DNA of 52,728 nucleotides from Photobacterium sanctipauli (GCF_003026495.1 NZ_PYMA01000027.1:1-52728); one strand, 5' to 3'; counted from the first letter of the stretch, positions 8,163 to 16,988 are shown. Numbers and translations: made by a program. Notes: generated by a model not told the origin, from the letters alone.

Positions 8163-9090
8163 GCCACTACCTCAGGCCATCTTTCTTATGGGGCCAACGG
8201 CATCTGGAAAAACTGATTTGGCCATTCGTTTGCGCCAACAGTTGCCAGTGGAGTTGATAAGTGTCGATTCCGCCCTTATCTATAAAGGAATGGACATCGG
8301 AACGGCAAAGCCCGATGACCGTGAATTAGCCTTGGCGCCTCATCGCCTTATTGATATTCGTGATCCAGCGCAAAGTTATTCAGCTGCGGACTTTCGTGCT
8401 GATGCACTAAAGGAAATGGCTGATATAGTTGCAGCAGGGCGAATTCCAATGTTGGTGGGTGGTACTATGTTGTACTACAAGGCATTATTGGAAGGTTTAT
8501 CGCCATTGCCTGCGGCGGATCCTGCCATCAGAGCTCAGATTGAGCAAGAAGCGGCAGAAAAAGGCTGGCAGGCTTTGCATGAGGAATTGGTGAAGGTGGA
8601 TCCTGTGTCGGGGGCACGGATACACCCGAATGATCCTCAGCGTTTATCACGCGCATTGGAAGTTTTTCGTATTTCGGGTAAAACTTTAACTGAGCTTACG
8701 AAAACTCAAGGTGATGCCTTGCCTTACAAGGTTCACCAATTTGCAATAACTCCCAAGGATAGGGCTGTACTGCATCAACGGATCGAGCTGCGTTTTGAAA
8801 AAATGATCGAAGCAGGTTTTGAACAGGAAGTTCGTGCTTTGTATGAACGAGGTGATCTGCACCCAGATCTTCCTTCAATACGTTGTGTTGGTTACCGTCA
8901 GATGTGGGAATATTTGGACGGGAAGTGCGATTTAGACGAAGCGGTTTTCCGCGGGATCTGCGCAACTCGTCAATTGGCAAAGCGTCAGATAACTTGGCTG
9001 AGAAGCTGGAAAGACCTGACGTGGTTGGATAGCAGTGATGTGGAATCCGCGTTACAAACCGTCACAAACTCAATTAGATGTGGCGTTTAA
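8155..9090 (+). CDS. miaA: tRNA dimethylallyltransferase MiaA
   Basis: MiaA transfers a dimethylallyl group to A37 of UNN-decoding tRNAs, the first step to ms2i6A. The protein has the P-loop GPTASGKTDLA at the N terminus, the SVDSALIYKGMDIGTAKP segment and the LVGGTMLYY motif. I chose the ATG at 8155 (311 residues, E. coli 316), which overlaps the mutL stop by eight bases; a TTG two codons upstream at 8149 is possible but less likely. It precedes hfq by 86 bases, as in E. coli. Confidence 0.96.
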   Translation: MTKPLPQAIFLMGPTASGKTDLAIRLRQQLPVELISVDSALIYKGMDIGTAKPDDRELALAPHRLIDIRDPAQSYSAADFRADALKEMADIVAAGRIPMLVGGTMLYYKALLEGLSPLPAADPAIRAQIEQEAAEKGWQALHEELVKVDPVSGARIHPNDPQRLSRALEVFRISGKTLTELTKTQGDALPYKVHQFAITPKDRAVLHQRIELRFEKMIEAGFEQEVRALYERGDLHPDLPSIRCVGYRQMWEYLDGKCDLDEAVFRGICATRQLAKRQITWLRSWKDLTWLDSSDVESALQTVTNSIRCGV

Positions 9091-9176
9091 ATAGCGTGTA
9101 TACTGATTACTGTTTTGCGTATTTTTAATGTTGTTCGTTGCTAACTACAACTACAAACAAATAAGGAAAAGAAATA

Positions 9177-9446
9177 ATGGCTAAGGGGCAATCTTTGCAA
9201 GACCCGTTTTTGAACGCTTTGCGTCGTGAAAGAATCCCAGTATCAATCTACCTAGTAAACGGCATCAAGCTGCAGGGTCAGATTGAATCTTTTGATCAGT
9301 TCGTGATCCTATTGAAGAACACTGTTAACCAGATGGTGTACAAGCATGCAATTTCTACGGTGGTACCGGCGCGTCCAGTAAACCACCACCATGCAGGCGA
9401 TCGTCAGGCACCTGCTGAGCGTTCACAGGAAAAAACTGAAGAATAA
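9177..9446 (+). CDS. hfq: RNA chaperone Hfq
   Basis: Hfq is the hexameric Sm-like protein that pairs small RNAs with mRNAs and stabilises them. The 89-residue protein carries the Sm1 region with QDPFLNALRRERIPVSIYLV and the Sm2 core YKHAIST at the expected place. The C-terminal tail is short (about 20 residues, with HH and KTEE), compared with the longer tail of E. coli Hfq (102 residues). A good ribosome site AAGGAAAAG precedes the ATG. The 86-base gap after miaA contains a TATACT near 9099, but I see no matching -35. Confidence 0.98.
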   Translation: MAKGQSLQDPFLNALRRERIPVSIYLVNGIKLQGQIESFDQFVILLKNTVNQMVYKHAISTVVPARPVNHHHAGDRQAPAERSQEKTEE

Positions 9447-9472
9447 CAGTTCTTCAATAAGGAGTTGATTGC

Positions 9473-10762
9473 TTGTTTGACCGTTATGAATCCGGTGAGC
9501 AGGCAATTCTTGTTCATATCAACTTCACGCAAGAAGGGGAATGGGAAGACTTAAGCGAATTTGAAATGCTGGTCTCCTCGGCGGGAGTCAATACGCTACG
9601 TGTCGTGACAGGTAGTCGTAAAACTCCCCACCCTAAATATTACGTGGGAGAAGGTAAAGCGCAGGAAATTGCCGAAGCGGTTCGGGCTGAAGAAGCCGAC
9701 ATCGTGATATTCAACCATTCTCTATCTCCAGCGCAAGAGCGAAATCTGGAGCAGATTTGCAAATGCAGGGTACTAGATCGCACCGGTCTTATCCTGGATA
9801 TCTTTGCCCAGCGTGCACGTACCCATGAGGGTAAGTTGCAAGTCGAGCTGGCACAGTTGCGTCACATTTCCACTCGATTAATCCGTGGTTGGACCCACCT
9901 TGAACGACAGAAGGGCGGGATCGGTTTACGGGGGCCGGGTGAAACTCAGCTAGAAACTGACCGTCGTTTGCTACGTGAGCGGATCAAGACGATTTTGCGT
10001 CGTCTCGAGAAAGTCGCCAAGCAGCGTGATCAGGGGCGCCGGGCACGTAACCGTGCTGAAATCCCAACAATCTCGCTGGTGGGTTATACCAACGCCGGTA
10101 AGTCGACCTTGTTTAACCGGGTGACCGATGCCGGGGTATATGCCGCCGACCAGTTGTTTGCTACCTTGGATCCGACATTGCGCAAAATTGATATTGCCGA
10201 TGTTGGGACGTCAATTTTGGCCGACACCGTTGGGTTTATCCGCCACCTACCGCATGATCTGGTGGCGGCGTTTAAAGCGACCTTGAAAGAGACGCAAGAC
10301 GCGAGCCTATTGTTGCATGTAGTTGACGCGAGTGACGACCGCTTCCGTGAGAACATCGAGGCGGTAGATAGCGTATTGGAAGAAATTGATGCCAGTGAAG
10401 TGCCGACCTTGATTGTCATGAACAAAATTGACAACTTGGAAGGGGCGAAGCCGCGCATCGAGCGAGACGACGACGGCGTGCCGCGTCGGGTTTGGGTATC
10501 CGCGATGGAAGGGCTGGGCATCGACTTGTTGTTCGAAGCCTTAACCGAACGTTTATCCGGCACCATGGTAAAGCATACTTTGTGCCTGCCTCCGCAACAC
10601 ATTGGCCGTTACCGAAGTAAGTTTTATCAACTGGGCTGTATTGTCAGGGAAGAATATGACACTGATGGCAGCCTAAAAATCGACATCAGATTGCCCCTGG
10701 CAGAGTGGTCTCGGTTACAAAAAAGAGAAAGTACTTCGTTAGATGACTTTATCGTTGCTTAA
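9473..10762 (+). CDS. hflX: Ribosome-splitting GTPase HflX
   Basis: HflX is an Obg-related GTPase that binds and splits stalled 70S ribosomes, notably after heat stress. The 429-residue protein has the N-terminal HflX domain, a GLRGPGETQLE signature, then the G domain with GYTNAGKST (about 203-211), DTVGF (about 251) and NKID (about 316). The start is TTG at 9473: AAGGAG at 9459-9464 is eight bases upstream and no ATG fits the conserved MFDRYESGEQ beginning. It follows hfq by 26 bases and is probably cotranscribed with it. Confidence 0.96.
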   Translation: MFDRYESGEQAILVHINFTQEGEWEDLSEFEMLVSSAGVNTLRVVTGSRKTPHPKYYVGEGKAQEIAEAVRAEEADIVIFNHSLSPAQERNLEQICKCRVLDRTGLILDIFAQRARTHEGKLQVELAQLRHISTRLIRGWTHLERQKGGIGLRGPGETQLETDRRLLRERIKTILRRLEKVAKQRDQGRRARNRAEIPTISLVGYTNAGKSTLFNRVTDAGVYAADQLFATLDPTLRKIDIADVGTSILADTVGFIRHLPHDLVAAFKATLKETQDASLLLHVVDASDDRFRENIEAVDSVLEEIDASEVPTLIVMNKIDNLEGAKPRIERDDDGVPRRVWVSAMEGLGIDLLFEALTERLSGTMVKHTLCLPPQHIGRYRSKFYQLGCIVREEYDTDGSLKIDIRLPLAEWSRLQKRESTSLDDFIVA

Positions 10763-10819
10763 TGGACTGCTAGAGTAATAAAAAAAACTGTCGTCATATC
10801 ATATTGATGGAGTTCTATA

Positions 10820-11977
10820 ATGGCGTGGAATGAGCCTGGTAACAACGGCGGCCGTGATAAAGACCCTTGGGGTAATAACAATCGCGGTGGTCGTGATCAA
10901 GGTCCACCTGATCTCGATGAAGTTTTCTCAAAACTGAGTCGTAAGTTCGGTGGCATTTTTGGGAATAAAAAGGGTCCTTCAACTGGCGGCAGCGCTGCTG
11001 GTCTAGGGGTTGTGGCAGTGCTTGCGACTGCGGTGTGGGGTTTCTCTGGTTTCTACACCATTGGTGAAGCTGAGCGAGGCGTCGTACTGCGCTTCGGTAA
11101 GTTTTACGAGATGGTTGATCCGGGTCTTAACTGGAAGCCGACATTTATCGATGAGGTGACTCCTGTCAACGTACAGGCGATTCGTTCTCTACGCAGCTCA
11201 GGTTTGATGCTGACGAAAGACGAAAACGTACTGAAAGTTGAAATGGATGTTCAGTACCGTGTGGCTGAGCCTCAGAAATACCTGTTCAGCGTAACCAATG
11301 CTGACGACAGTCTGCGTCAGGCAACTGATTCTGCGCTGCGTGCGGTTATTGGTGACTCGACGATGGACGAGGCGCTGACAACCGGTCGTCAGTCTATCCG
11401 TGCCTACACGCAGGAAGCGATTGACAAGATCATTCAGAACTACGACATGGGTCTGATGGTTGTCGACGTCAACTTCCAGTCTGCTCGTCCGCCGGAAGCG
11501 GTGAAAGATGCATTCGATGATGCTATCGCCGCGCGAGAGGATGAGGAGCGTTTCGTTCGTGAAGCAGAAGCCTACAGTAACGATATCTTGCCGAAAGCAA
11601 CGGGTCGTGCTGAGCGTCTGAAGAAGGAAGCGGAAGGTTACTCGGAGCGTGTGATCAACGGTGCACTCGGTGAAGTGGCACAGTTTGAGAAGCTGCTACC
11701 GGAATACCTGGCTGCACAAGAAGTAACCCGTAACCGTCTGTACCTAGAGACGATGGAACGTGTTTACTCGAACACCAGCAAAGTCATGGTTGACTCGAAC
11801 TCGAGTGGTAACCTGCTGTACTTGCCGTTGGATAAGCTGATCAACCCTTCTGAGCAAGGTGGCAAGTCATCAGGCAAGGGCTCTTCATCGAATTACGATA
11901 TTGAGTTGGAAAAAGTTGAACCAGTACCAGTATCAACCGCACCGCGTTCAGATACTGGCCGTCAGGGGAGATATTAA
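10820..11977 (+). CDS. hflK: FtsH modulator HflK
   Basis: HflK forms, with HflC, a large membrane cage around the FtsH protease and limits its access to membrane substrates. The 385-residue protein has a Gly/Asn-rich cytoplasmic N terminus (NNGGRDKDPWGNNNRGG), one transmembrane segment at about 58-80, and an SPFH/band-7 domain, followed by a coiled-coil region rich in Glu, Ala and Arg and a disordered tail. The start is ATG at 10820 with TGGAG upstream. It ends two bases before hflC. Confidence 0.97.
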   Translation: MAWNEPGNNGGRDKDPWGNNNRGGRDQGPPDLDEVFSKLSRKFGGIFGNKKGPSTGGSAAGLGVVAVLATAVWGFSGFYTIGEAERGVVLRFGKFYEMVDPGLNWKPTFIDEVTPVNVQAIRSLRSSGLMLTKDENVLKVEMDVQYRVAEPQKYLFSVTNADDSLRQATDSALRAVIGDSTMDEALTTGRQSIRAYTQEAIDKIIQNYDMGLMVVDVNFQSARPPEAVKDAFDDAIAAREDEERFVREAEAYSNDILPKATGRAERLKKEAEGYSERVINGALGEVAQFEKLLPEYLAAQEVTRNRLYLETMERVYSNTSKVMVDSNSSGNLLYLPLDKLINPSEQGGKSSGKGSSSNYDIELEKVEPVPVSTAPRSDTGRQGRY

Positions 11978-11979
11978 TT

Positions 11980-12978
11980 ATGCGTAAGTTAATGATCCCA
12001 GTGATTGTGGTTTTCATTGCAACTCTATTGATGTCGGTGTTCGTGGTACCGGAAGGTGAGCGCGGAATCGTTGTACGTTTCGGTCGTATCTTGAAAGATA
12101 CCAACTCGGACGTGGCTCGGATCTACGAGCCTGGCCTGCACTTTAAAGTGCCGGTATTCGACCGTGTTCGTACCCTTGATGCGCGTATCCAGACAATGGA
12201 TGACCAAGCTGACCGTTTCGTAACGTCTGAGAAAAAAGACGTGATCATCGATACCTACGTGAAGTGGCGTATCGAAGATTTCGGCCAGTACTACCTGACG
12301 ACAGGTGGTGGCGATGCCTCGACGGCACAGGCGCTATTGAAGCGTAAAGTGGTTGATAGCCTGCGTGCGGAAATCGGTTCCCGTGAAATCAAGCAGATCG
12401 TTTCTGGCCCAGACCGTGGTGCCCAGATCGATAACGCTGACGCGGTAGTCGAAGATGACGCGCCGGCAACTGAAATTGTTGCTGAAGTTGCGCCGCGCAA
12501 AGAGGTGGAAGGCCAGCGTGACCAGATCATGGCAAACGTATTGGCTGACATCAAAGTAAGCGCAATGAAAGACTTGGGTGTTGAAGTGGTTGACTTCCGT
12601 ATGAAGAAAATCAACCTGCCTGACGAAATCAGTGAGTCTATCTACCGCCGTATGCGTGCCGAGCGTGAGTCGGTTGCCCGTAAGCACCGTTCACAAGGTC
12701 GTGAGAAAGCGGAAGTTATCCGTGCACAGTCTGAGCTAGAAGTGGCGAAGATCATTGCCGATGCTGACCGTGAAGCGCGTGTTGTTCGCGGTGCCGCAGA
12801 TGCGAAGACAGCTGAAATCTACTCTGGTGCTTTCAACAAGAACCCTGAGTTCTACAACTTCTTGCGTTCACTGAAGGCCTACGAGAACAGCTTCAACTCG
12901 AAGAACGATATTCTGGTTGTTGACCCGAACACTGACTTCTTCAAGTACATGAAAGAGTCATCGGGCGTTGCTAACTAA
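11980..12978 (+). CDS. hflC: FtsH modulator HflC
   Basis: HflC is the second SPFH-domain partner of FtsH. The 332-residue protein has an N-terminal membrane anchor (about residues 4-22), the band-7 domain with GERGIVVRFG, and a long helical region. An acidic insertion near residues 148-165 (NADAVVEDDAPATE) lies in the middle of the SPFH domain, a place where E. coli HflC also has extra residues. It is the last gene before a strong terminator at 12997. Confidence 0.97.
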   Translation: MRKLMIPVIVVFIATLLMSVFVVPEGERGIVVRFGRILKDTNSDVARIYEPGLHFKVPVFDRVRTLDARIQTMDDQADRFVTSEKKDVIIDTYVKWRIEDFGQYYLTTGGGDASTAQALLKRKVVDSLRAEIGSREIKQIVSGPDRGAQIDNADAVVEDDAPATEIVAEVAPRKEVEGQRDQIMANVLADIKVSAMKDLGVEVVDFRMKKINLPDEISESIYRRMRAERESVARKHRSQGREKAEVIRAQSELEVAKIIADADREARVVRGAADAKTAEIYSGAFNKNPEFYNFLRSLKAYENSFNSKNDILVVDPNTDFFKYMKESSGVAN

Positions 12979-12996
12979 GCAAAAGCCGAATTGAGA

Positions 12997-13025
12997 AAAG
13001 CAAGACTTCGGTCTTGCTTTTTTTT
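12997..13025 (+). terminator. Terminator after hflKC
   Basis: A perfect stem AAAGCAAGAC/GTCTTGCTTT with a TTCG tetraloop is followed by a run of T. This is the strongest terminator of the first 13 kb and closes the hfq-hflX-hflK-hflC unit. Confidence 0.92.
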
Positions 13026-13053
13026 GTCCTGCGTTTGGCCATCAGCGTATAAT
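13024..13053 (+). promoter_or_regulatory. Candidate promoter of yjeT
   Basis: TTGTCC at 13024-13029, an 18-base spacer and a consensus TATAAT at 13048-13053, lying directly after the hflC terminator. It would give the small membrane protein gene its own transcript. Confidence 0.5.
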
Positions 13054-13086
13054 CCCCTCGTTTTTTCGGGTTTTCATGGAGTCGTT

Positions 13087-13281
13087 ATGACAAAGGCAAT
13101 ATGGCTGGCCTTGGGGTTAGTGCTGGTTTTTGAAGGGCTTGGTCCATTATTGGCGCCAAAGGGCTGGCGAGAGATGGTTAGCCAGCTGAGTCAGCAGGAC
13201 GATAATACCCTGCGCCGTATCGGCGGCTGTTTGGTCGTCAGCGGCAGTGTCATTGCTTATATGATGTACACTAGTATGTAA
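13087..13281 (+). CDS. yjeT: Small inner-membrane protein, DUF2065 (YjeT-like)
   Basis: A 64-residue protein with two hydrophobic segments (residues 4-20 and 43-60) separated by a short polar loop. It resembles E. coli YjeT, which also lies between hflC and purA: the beginning IWLALGLVLVFEGLGP and the LRRIGGCLVVSG segment are shared. The function is not known. I use the ATG at 13087, with TGGAG ten bases upstream; a longer frame from 12991 would run through the terminator and add residues foreign to the family. Confidence 0.88.
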   Translation: MTKAIWLALGLVLVFEGLGPLLAPKGWREMVSQLSQQDDNTLRRIGGCLVVSGSVIAYMMYTSM

Positions 13282-13344
13282 ATCGCTCTAGCACGTTAGC
13301 GTGACACTCTTCTTGCAGAAATTGGGCTCATGGTCAAAAAATGA

Positions 13345-13373
13345 CTGCAAGGCGCCGTTTAAGGTGCTAGAAT
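13345..13373 (+). promoter_or_regulatory. Candidate purA promoter
   Basis: CTGCAA at 13345-13350, 17 bases, then an extended -10 TGCTAGAAT ending at 13373. The ATG of purA follows at 13404. The CTGCAAG at 13345 is also the right arm of an inverted repeat with CTTGCAG at 13312-13318. Confidence 0.5.
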
Positions 13374-13403
13374 CCCTTTTTAACTACTGATAGACGAAGA
13401 AAG

Positions 13404-14720
13404 ATGGCAAATAATGTAGTCGTTCTTGGCACCCAATGGGGTGACGAAGGTAAGGGTAAGATCGTTGATCTGTTGACCGAAGATGCAAAATACGTAGTGC
13501 GCTACCAAGGTGGTCACAACGCCGGTCACACCCTTGTCATTGATGGTGAAAAAACTGTCCTTCACCTGATCCCATCAGGTATCCTACGTGACAACGTTAA
13601 ATGTATCATCGGTAACGGTGTTGTACTTTCTCCTGACGCGCTGATGAAAGAAATGGGCCCACTAGAAGAACGTGGTATCCCAGTGCGCGAACGTCTGTTC
13701 CTGTCAGAAGCTTGTCCGCTAATTCTTCCATACCACATTGCTCTTGACCAAGCGCGTGAAATCGCTCGCGGTAAGAAAGCTATCGGTACAACTGGCCGTG
13801 GTATCGGTCCAGCTTACGAAGATAAAGTTGCTCGCCGTGGCCTACGTGTTGGCGACCTATTCGACAAAGAAGCATTTGCTGAGAAGCTTAAAGAAGTAAT
13901 GGCTTACCACAACTTCCAGCTTGAGCATTACTACAATGCTGAGCCGGTAAGCTACGAAGAAGTACTTGAGAACATCATGGCCCAGGCTGATATCCTGACG
14001 GCAATGGTTATCGATGTAACTAAAGAGCTTGACGACGCGCGTCTACGTGGCGACAAGATCATGTTCGAAGGTGCGCAAGGTACACTGCTTGATATCGACC
14101 ACGGTACTTACCCGTACGTAACCTCTTCAAACACTACCGCTGGTGGTGTTGCGGCAGGTTCTGGCTTCGGTCCTCGCCACCTTGGCTACATCCTAGGTAT
14201 CGCGAAAGCATACTGCACACGTGTTGGTGCAGGTCCGTTCCCGACTGAGCTATACGACGGTCTAGACAAGCAAGACCCAGTTGGTAAGCACCTAGGTGAA
14301 GTGGGTAACGAGTTTGGCGCTACAACAGGTCGCCTACGCCGTACTGGTTGGTTTGATGCAGTGGCGATGCGCCGTGCGATTCAGATCAACTCAATCTCAG
14401 GCTTCTGCCTAACCAAGCTAGACGTACTGGATGGCCTGGAAGAGATCAAGATCTGTACTGGTTACAAGACCAAAGATGGCCAAATCCTAGAAGTATCTCC
14501 AATGGCGGCTGACGCTTACGAAGATATCGAGCCAATCTACGAAACTGTACCGGGCTGGTCTGAAACGACTTTTGGTGCCAAGTCTCTAGACGCACTTCCG
14601 CAGACAGCGCTTGATTACATCGCACGTATCGAAGAGCTAACTGGTGTGCCAATCGACATCATCTCTACCGGTCCTGACCGTAACGAGACAATCATCAAGG
14701 TTCACCCATACGGCGAATAA
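13404..14720 (+). CDS. purA: Adenylosuccinate synthetase PurA
   Basis: PurA condenses IMP with aspartate using GTP, the first committed step to AMP. The 438-residue protein has the N-terminal GTQWGDEGKGK loop (catalytic D14), the GGHNAGHT segment and the TTGRGIGPAYEDK motif. It is slightly longer than E. coli PurA (432). Codon use is strongly biased towards preferred codons, as for a highly expressed gene. It is monocistronic: promoter just upstream, terminator at 14745. Confidence 0.98.
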   Translation: MANNVVVLGTQWGDEGKGKIVDLLTEDAKYVVRYQGGHNAGHTLVIDGEKTVLHLIPSGILRDNVKCIIGNGVVLSPDALMKEMGPLEERGIPVRERLFLSEACPLILPYHIALDQAREIARGKKAIGTTGRGIGPAYEDKVARRGLRVGDLFDKEAFAEKLKEVMAYHNFQLEHYYNAEPVSYEEVLENIMAQADILTAMVIDVTKELDDARLRGDKIMFEGAQGTLLDIDHGTYPYVTSSNTTAGGVAAGSGFGPRHLGYILGIAKAYCTRVGAGPFPTELYDGLDKQDPVGKHLGEVGNEFGATTGRLRRTGWFDAVAMRRAIQINSISGFCLTKLDVLDGLEEIKICTGYKTKDGQILEVSPMAADAYEDIEPIYETVPGWSETTFGAKSLDALPQTALDYIARIEELTGVPIDIISTGPDRNETIIKVHPYGE

Positions 14721-14744
14721 TCGCTAGCGGTAACGTTGAATGTT

Positions 14745-14778
14745 CAAAGCCAGCCTCAGTGCTGGCTTTGTTGTTTTT
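14745..14778 (+). terminator. Terminator after purA
   Basis: Perfect 10-base-pair stem CAAAGCCAGC/GCTGGCTTTG with a 6-base loop, followed by TTGTTTTT. A second short hairpin CGGCA/TGCCG with T5 lies at 14877-14897 and could be a back-up. Confidence 0.88.
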
Positions 14779-14911
14779 CAGCCCCAGCGGTTGGTATTCG
14801 TACCCAATAATGGGCTTTGCTCCCAAATTTTCCCTCCAATACTTGCGTCAAAATCTTTTCGCACTAAGGATCAAATCGGCAAAAAAATGCCGTTTTTGTT
14901 GTGAATTGCAT

Positions 14912-14938
14912 TAAAGTTTGACTGTTGCACGCCGATAC
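14912..14938 (+). promoter_or_regulatory. Sigma28 (FliA) promoter of motX
   Basis: TAAAGTTT at 14912-14919, 11 bases, then GCCGATAC at 14931-14938. The Vibrio flagellar sigma28 consensus is TAAAGTTT-N11-GCCGATAA, so 15 of 16 positions match with exact spacing. Transcription would begin near 14945, leaving a short leader before the motX ATG. Confidence 0.85.
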
Positions 14939-14967
14939 AGCTTTTACGTTCGGATAGAGATCTGCAA

Positions 14968-15594
14968 ATGATACTGCGTACCTTGTTACTGACTACATTG
15001 CTGGCGGCGACACCTGCTATGGCATTAGAGGATGTCGGTGATGCGGTGCCTGTCTATACCGAGAACGAGCTCAACCGGATGTTCGACACCAATAGCCACT
15101 TGCGCCAAGTGCAAGCGGACGACTGCCAGCTGGTGCAAGATATCGAGGCCCGTGCAATCCGCGTTGAATCGCCGTCCTACCAGTTCCTCTACGGCGATAT
15201 GCTGGCTTGGGGGGTGTGCGTCGAGCGTGATGTCGAGCTTGGGGTCCATTATATGCAGTCGGCGGCTCATCAGGGCTCGCCAGCAGCACTGGAGCAGTTG
15301 GGGCGGTATTACTCGCGTGGGACCTTGGTGCAGCAAGACAAGGAGCGAGCCATTCCTTATTTGCGAGAAGCGGCAGCCATGGGAAATGTGGCGGCGCGCA
15401 TCCAGCTTGCGGAGTTGCTGCTCAGTGATTACGGTAGCCCGCTCGATTTCGAGGATGCCTATCGTTGGCTATACAATACCGTGACAGCCAACCAGCAGGA
15501 TCACCGTCAGATTGCCCGTTTGCGCCAAGGGCTAGAAAACCGGATGCCGGCCAATGTGATAGCCCGGGCCAAGCGCCGTGATACGTTCTGGTAA
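14968..15594 (+). CDS. motX: Sodium-type flagellar motor protein MotX
   Basis: MotX is a periplasmic component of the Na+-driven polar flagellar motor; with MotY it forms the T ring that helps hold the PomAB stator. The 208-residue precursor has a signal peptide ending ATPAMA at about residue 19, then ALEDVGDAVPVYT, and a Sel1-like repeat region (LGVHYMQSAAHQGSPAALEQLG and later copies). Two Cys residues in the mature protein probably form a disulfide. Next to purA is the usual place in Vibrio. A sigma28 promoter directly upstream supports the assignment. It ends at a bidirectional terminator shared with hmp. Confidence 0.93.
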   Translation: MILRTLLLTTLLAATPAMALEDVGDAVPVYTENELNRMFDTNSHLRQVQADDCQLVQDIEARAIRVESPSYQFLYGDMLAWGVCVERDVELGVHYMQSAAHQGSPAALEQLGRYYSRGTLVQQDKERAIPYLREAAAMGNVAARIQLAELLLSDYGSPLDFEDAYRWLYNTVTANQQDHRQIARLRQGLENRMPANVIARAKRRDTFW

Positions 15595-15618
15595 GCGCAG
15601 TATTGATGAACACTGACA

Positions 15619-15646
15619 AAAAAGAGAGGCCGAGGCCTCTCTTTTT
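15619..15646. terminator. Bidirectional terminator between motX and hmp
   Basis: AAAAAGAGAGGCC and GGCCTCTCTTTTT form a long GC-rich stem with A-runs and T-runs on both sides, so it can serve convergent motX and hmp transcripts. Confidence 0.9.
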
Positions 15647-15695
15647 GCATTTGTTGTACAGCTGTCTGGCAAGCGGATGGCTGCCGAACGGGGAC

Positions 15696-16880
15696 TTAAA
15701 GTACCTTATGCGGGCCGAAGCACTCGTAATGTAGCTGCTCTTCGGCAATGCCCATCTCAAGCAGCTGCTTGGCAACATGCTGCATGAAACCTACCGGGCC
15801 GCAGAAGTAGAACTGCATGTTTGGCGTAGCCAGCTCTGCCTTTAGCTTGGTTAAGTCGATCAGTCCTTGGTGGTCGAAGTCTTCCGCTGGGCGATCCGTG
15901 TTGAGCGGCTCGCGGTACCACACCGCGCTTGAAACATGGTCATGTTGCGAGGCAATGGCTGCGACTTCTGCCTTGAAAGCATGCTGCGCGCCGTTTTCAG
16001 CAGCGTGTAGCCAGCGTACTTCCGCTTGATGGCCTGTCAGTGTTTCTAGCATGGACAGGGTTGGCGTCAGGCCCACGCCCGCAGAAATCAGCGTAACCGG
16101 GGTGGCAGGCTCAACTTCAAGGAAGAAGTCGCCTGCTGGCGGTGCAAGCTGCACTTTATCGCCGACGCTCAGGCTGTTGTGCAGGTAGTTCGATACTTTG
16201 CCGCCGTCTTCGCGCTTCACCGAAATACGGTATTGATCTTTTTGCGGGGCAGCTGACAGGCTGTATTGGCGGATTTCCTGGTTTTCGAAACCTTCTGGCT
16301 GCAGGTAGATACCTAGGTATTGGCCTGGCTTGAAGGCTGCCACCTCACCGCCATCGGTTGGCTTGAAGGTGAAGCTGGTAATGACATCGCTTTCTTGTGT
16401 TTTGGCGATAACCTCGAATTCGCGGGTACCGCGCCAGCCGCCGGACTTGCCTTCGTTTTCTTGGTAGATCTCTTCTTCGCGCTTGATAAATACATCAGCC
16501 AGCACGCCATAAGCTTCTGCCCATGCATCCAATACTTCCTGGCCTGGCGAGAATAGCTCATCAATGGTGCCAAGCAGGTGGCCGCCGACAATCGCGTATT
16601 GCTCGGCAGTGATCATGAAGCTGGTGTGCTTGTGGGCAATTTTCTCCACGGCAGGAAGCAGTGCTGCCAAGTTCTCGATATTGTTGGCATAAGCACAAAT
16701 GGCGTTGAACAGGGCTTCACGCTGATCACCGTTGCGCTGGTTGCTCATGTTAAAGATATCTTTGAGCTCAGGGTTGTGGGTGAACATGCGATCGTAGAAG
16801 TGTGCTGTTAGGGCCGGGCCTGTTTGGGCTAGCAAAGGAGCAGTTGCTTTTACGGTATCAATGGTTTTCTGGCTGATCAT
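15696..16880 (-). CDS. hmp: Flavohemoglobin Hmp (nitric oxide dioxygenase)
   Basis: Hmp converts nitric oxide to nitrate with O2 and NAD(P)H, the main aerobic NO detoxification. The 394-residue protein has a globin domain (1-140) with Y29 (B10), Q53 (E7) and proximal H85, then a ferredoxin-reductase-like part with the FAD motif RQYSLSAAP near 205 and an NAD domain with GVGLTPTLSM. The length matches E. coli Hmp (396). AGGAAAG precedes the ATG at 16880. It diverges from the NO sensor nsrR, and its promoter overlaps two NsrR-like operators. Confidence 0.97.
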   Translation of the reverse strand: MISQKTIDTVKATAPLLAQTGPALTAHFYDRMFTHNPELKDIFNMSNQRNGDQREALFNAICAYANNIENLAALLPAVEKIAHKHTSFMITAEQYAIVGGHLLGTIDELFSPGQEVLDAWAEAYGVLADVFIKREEEIYQENEGKSGGWRGTREFEVIAKTQESDVITSFTFKPTDGGEVAAFKPGQYLGIYLQPEGFENQEIRQYSLSAAPQKDQYRISVKREDGGKVSNYLHNSLSVGDKVQLAPPAGDFFLEVEPATPVTLISAGVGLTPTLSMLETLTGHQAEVRWLHAAENGAQHAFKAEVAAIASQHDHVSSAVWYREPLNTDRPAEDFDHQGLIDLTKLKAELATPNMQFYFCGPVGFMQHVAKQLLEMGIAEEQLHYECFGPHKVL

Positions 16881-16898
16881 TACGCTTTCCTATGTTTA

Positions 16899-16921
16899 AA
16901 CTTATATTTGTAATGCATGTT
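16899..16921. promoter_or_regulatory. NsrR operator-like site 1
   Basis: A 23-base window that agrees at about 18 positions with the NsrR consensus (two 11-base inverted half sites, AAGATGYATTT). The right half is strongest: AATGCAT at 16912-16918. It covers the predicted first transcribed bases of hmp. Confidence 0.72.
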
Positions 16922-16923
16922 TT

Positions 16924-16946
16924 AAGTTGTATCTTATCTGTATCTT
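16924..16946. promoter_or_regulatory. NsrR operator-like site 2
   Basis: A second 23-base window with about 18 matches to the NsrR consensus: AAGTTGTAT at the left and GTATCTT at the right. It lies 25 bases from site 1 and covers the hmp -10 and spacer, a classic repression position. Confidence 0.65.
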
Positions 16947-16954
16947 TTAGTCAA
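16926..16954 (-). promoter_or_regulatory. hmp promoter
   Basis: On the minus strand TTGACT (16954-16949), a 17-base spacer and TACAAC (16931-16926). The predicted start near 16919 is embedded in the two NsrR-like sites. Confidence 0.65.
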
Positions 16955-16988
16955 TAAGAAGATTAAAATGCCAGCAGGAGGAGTTATT

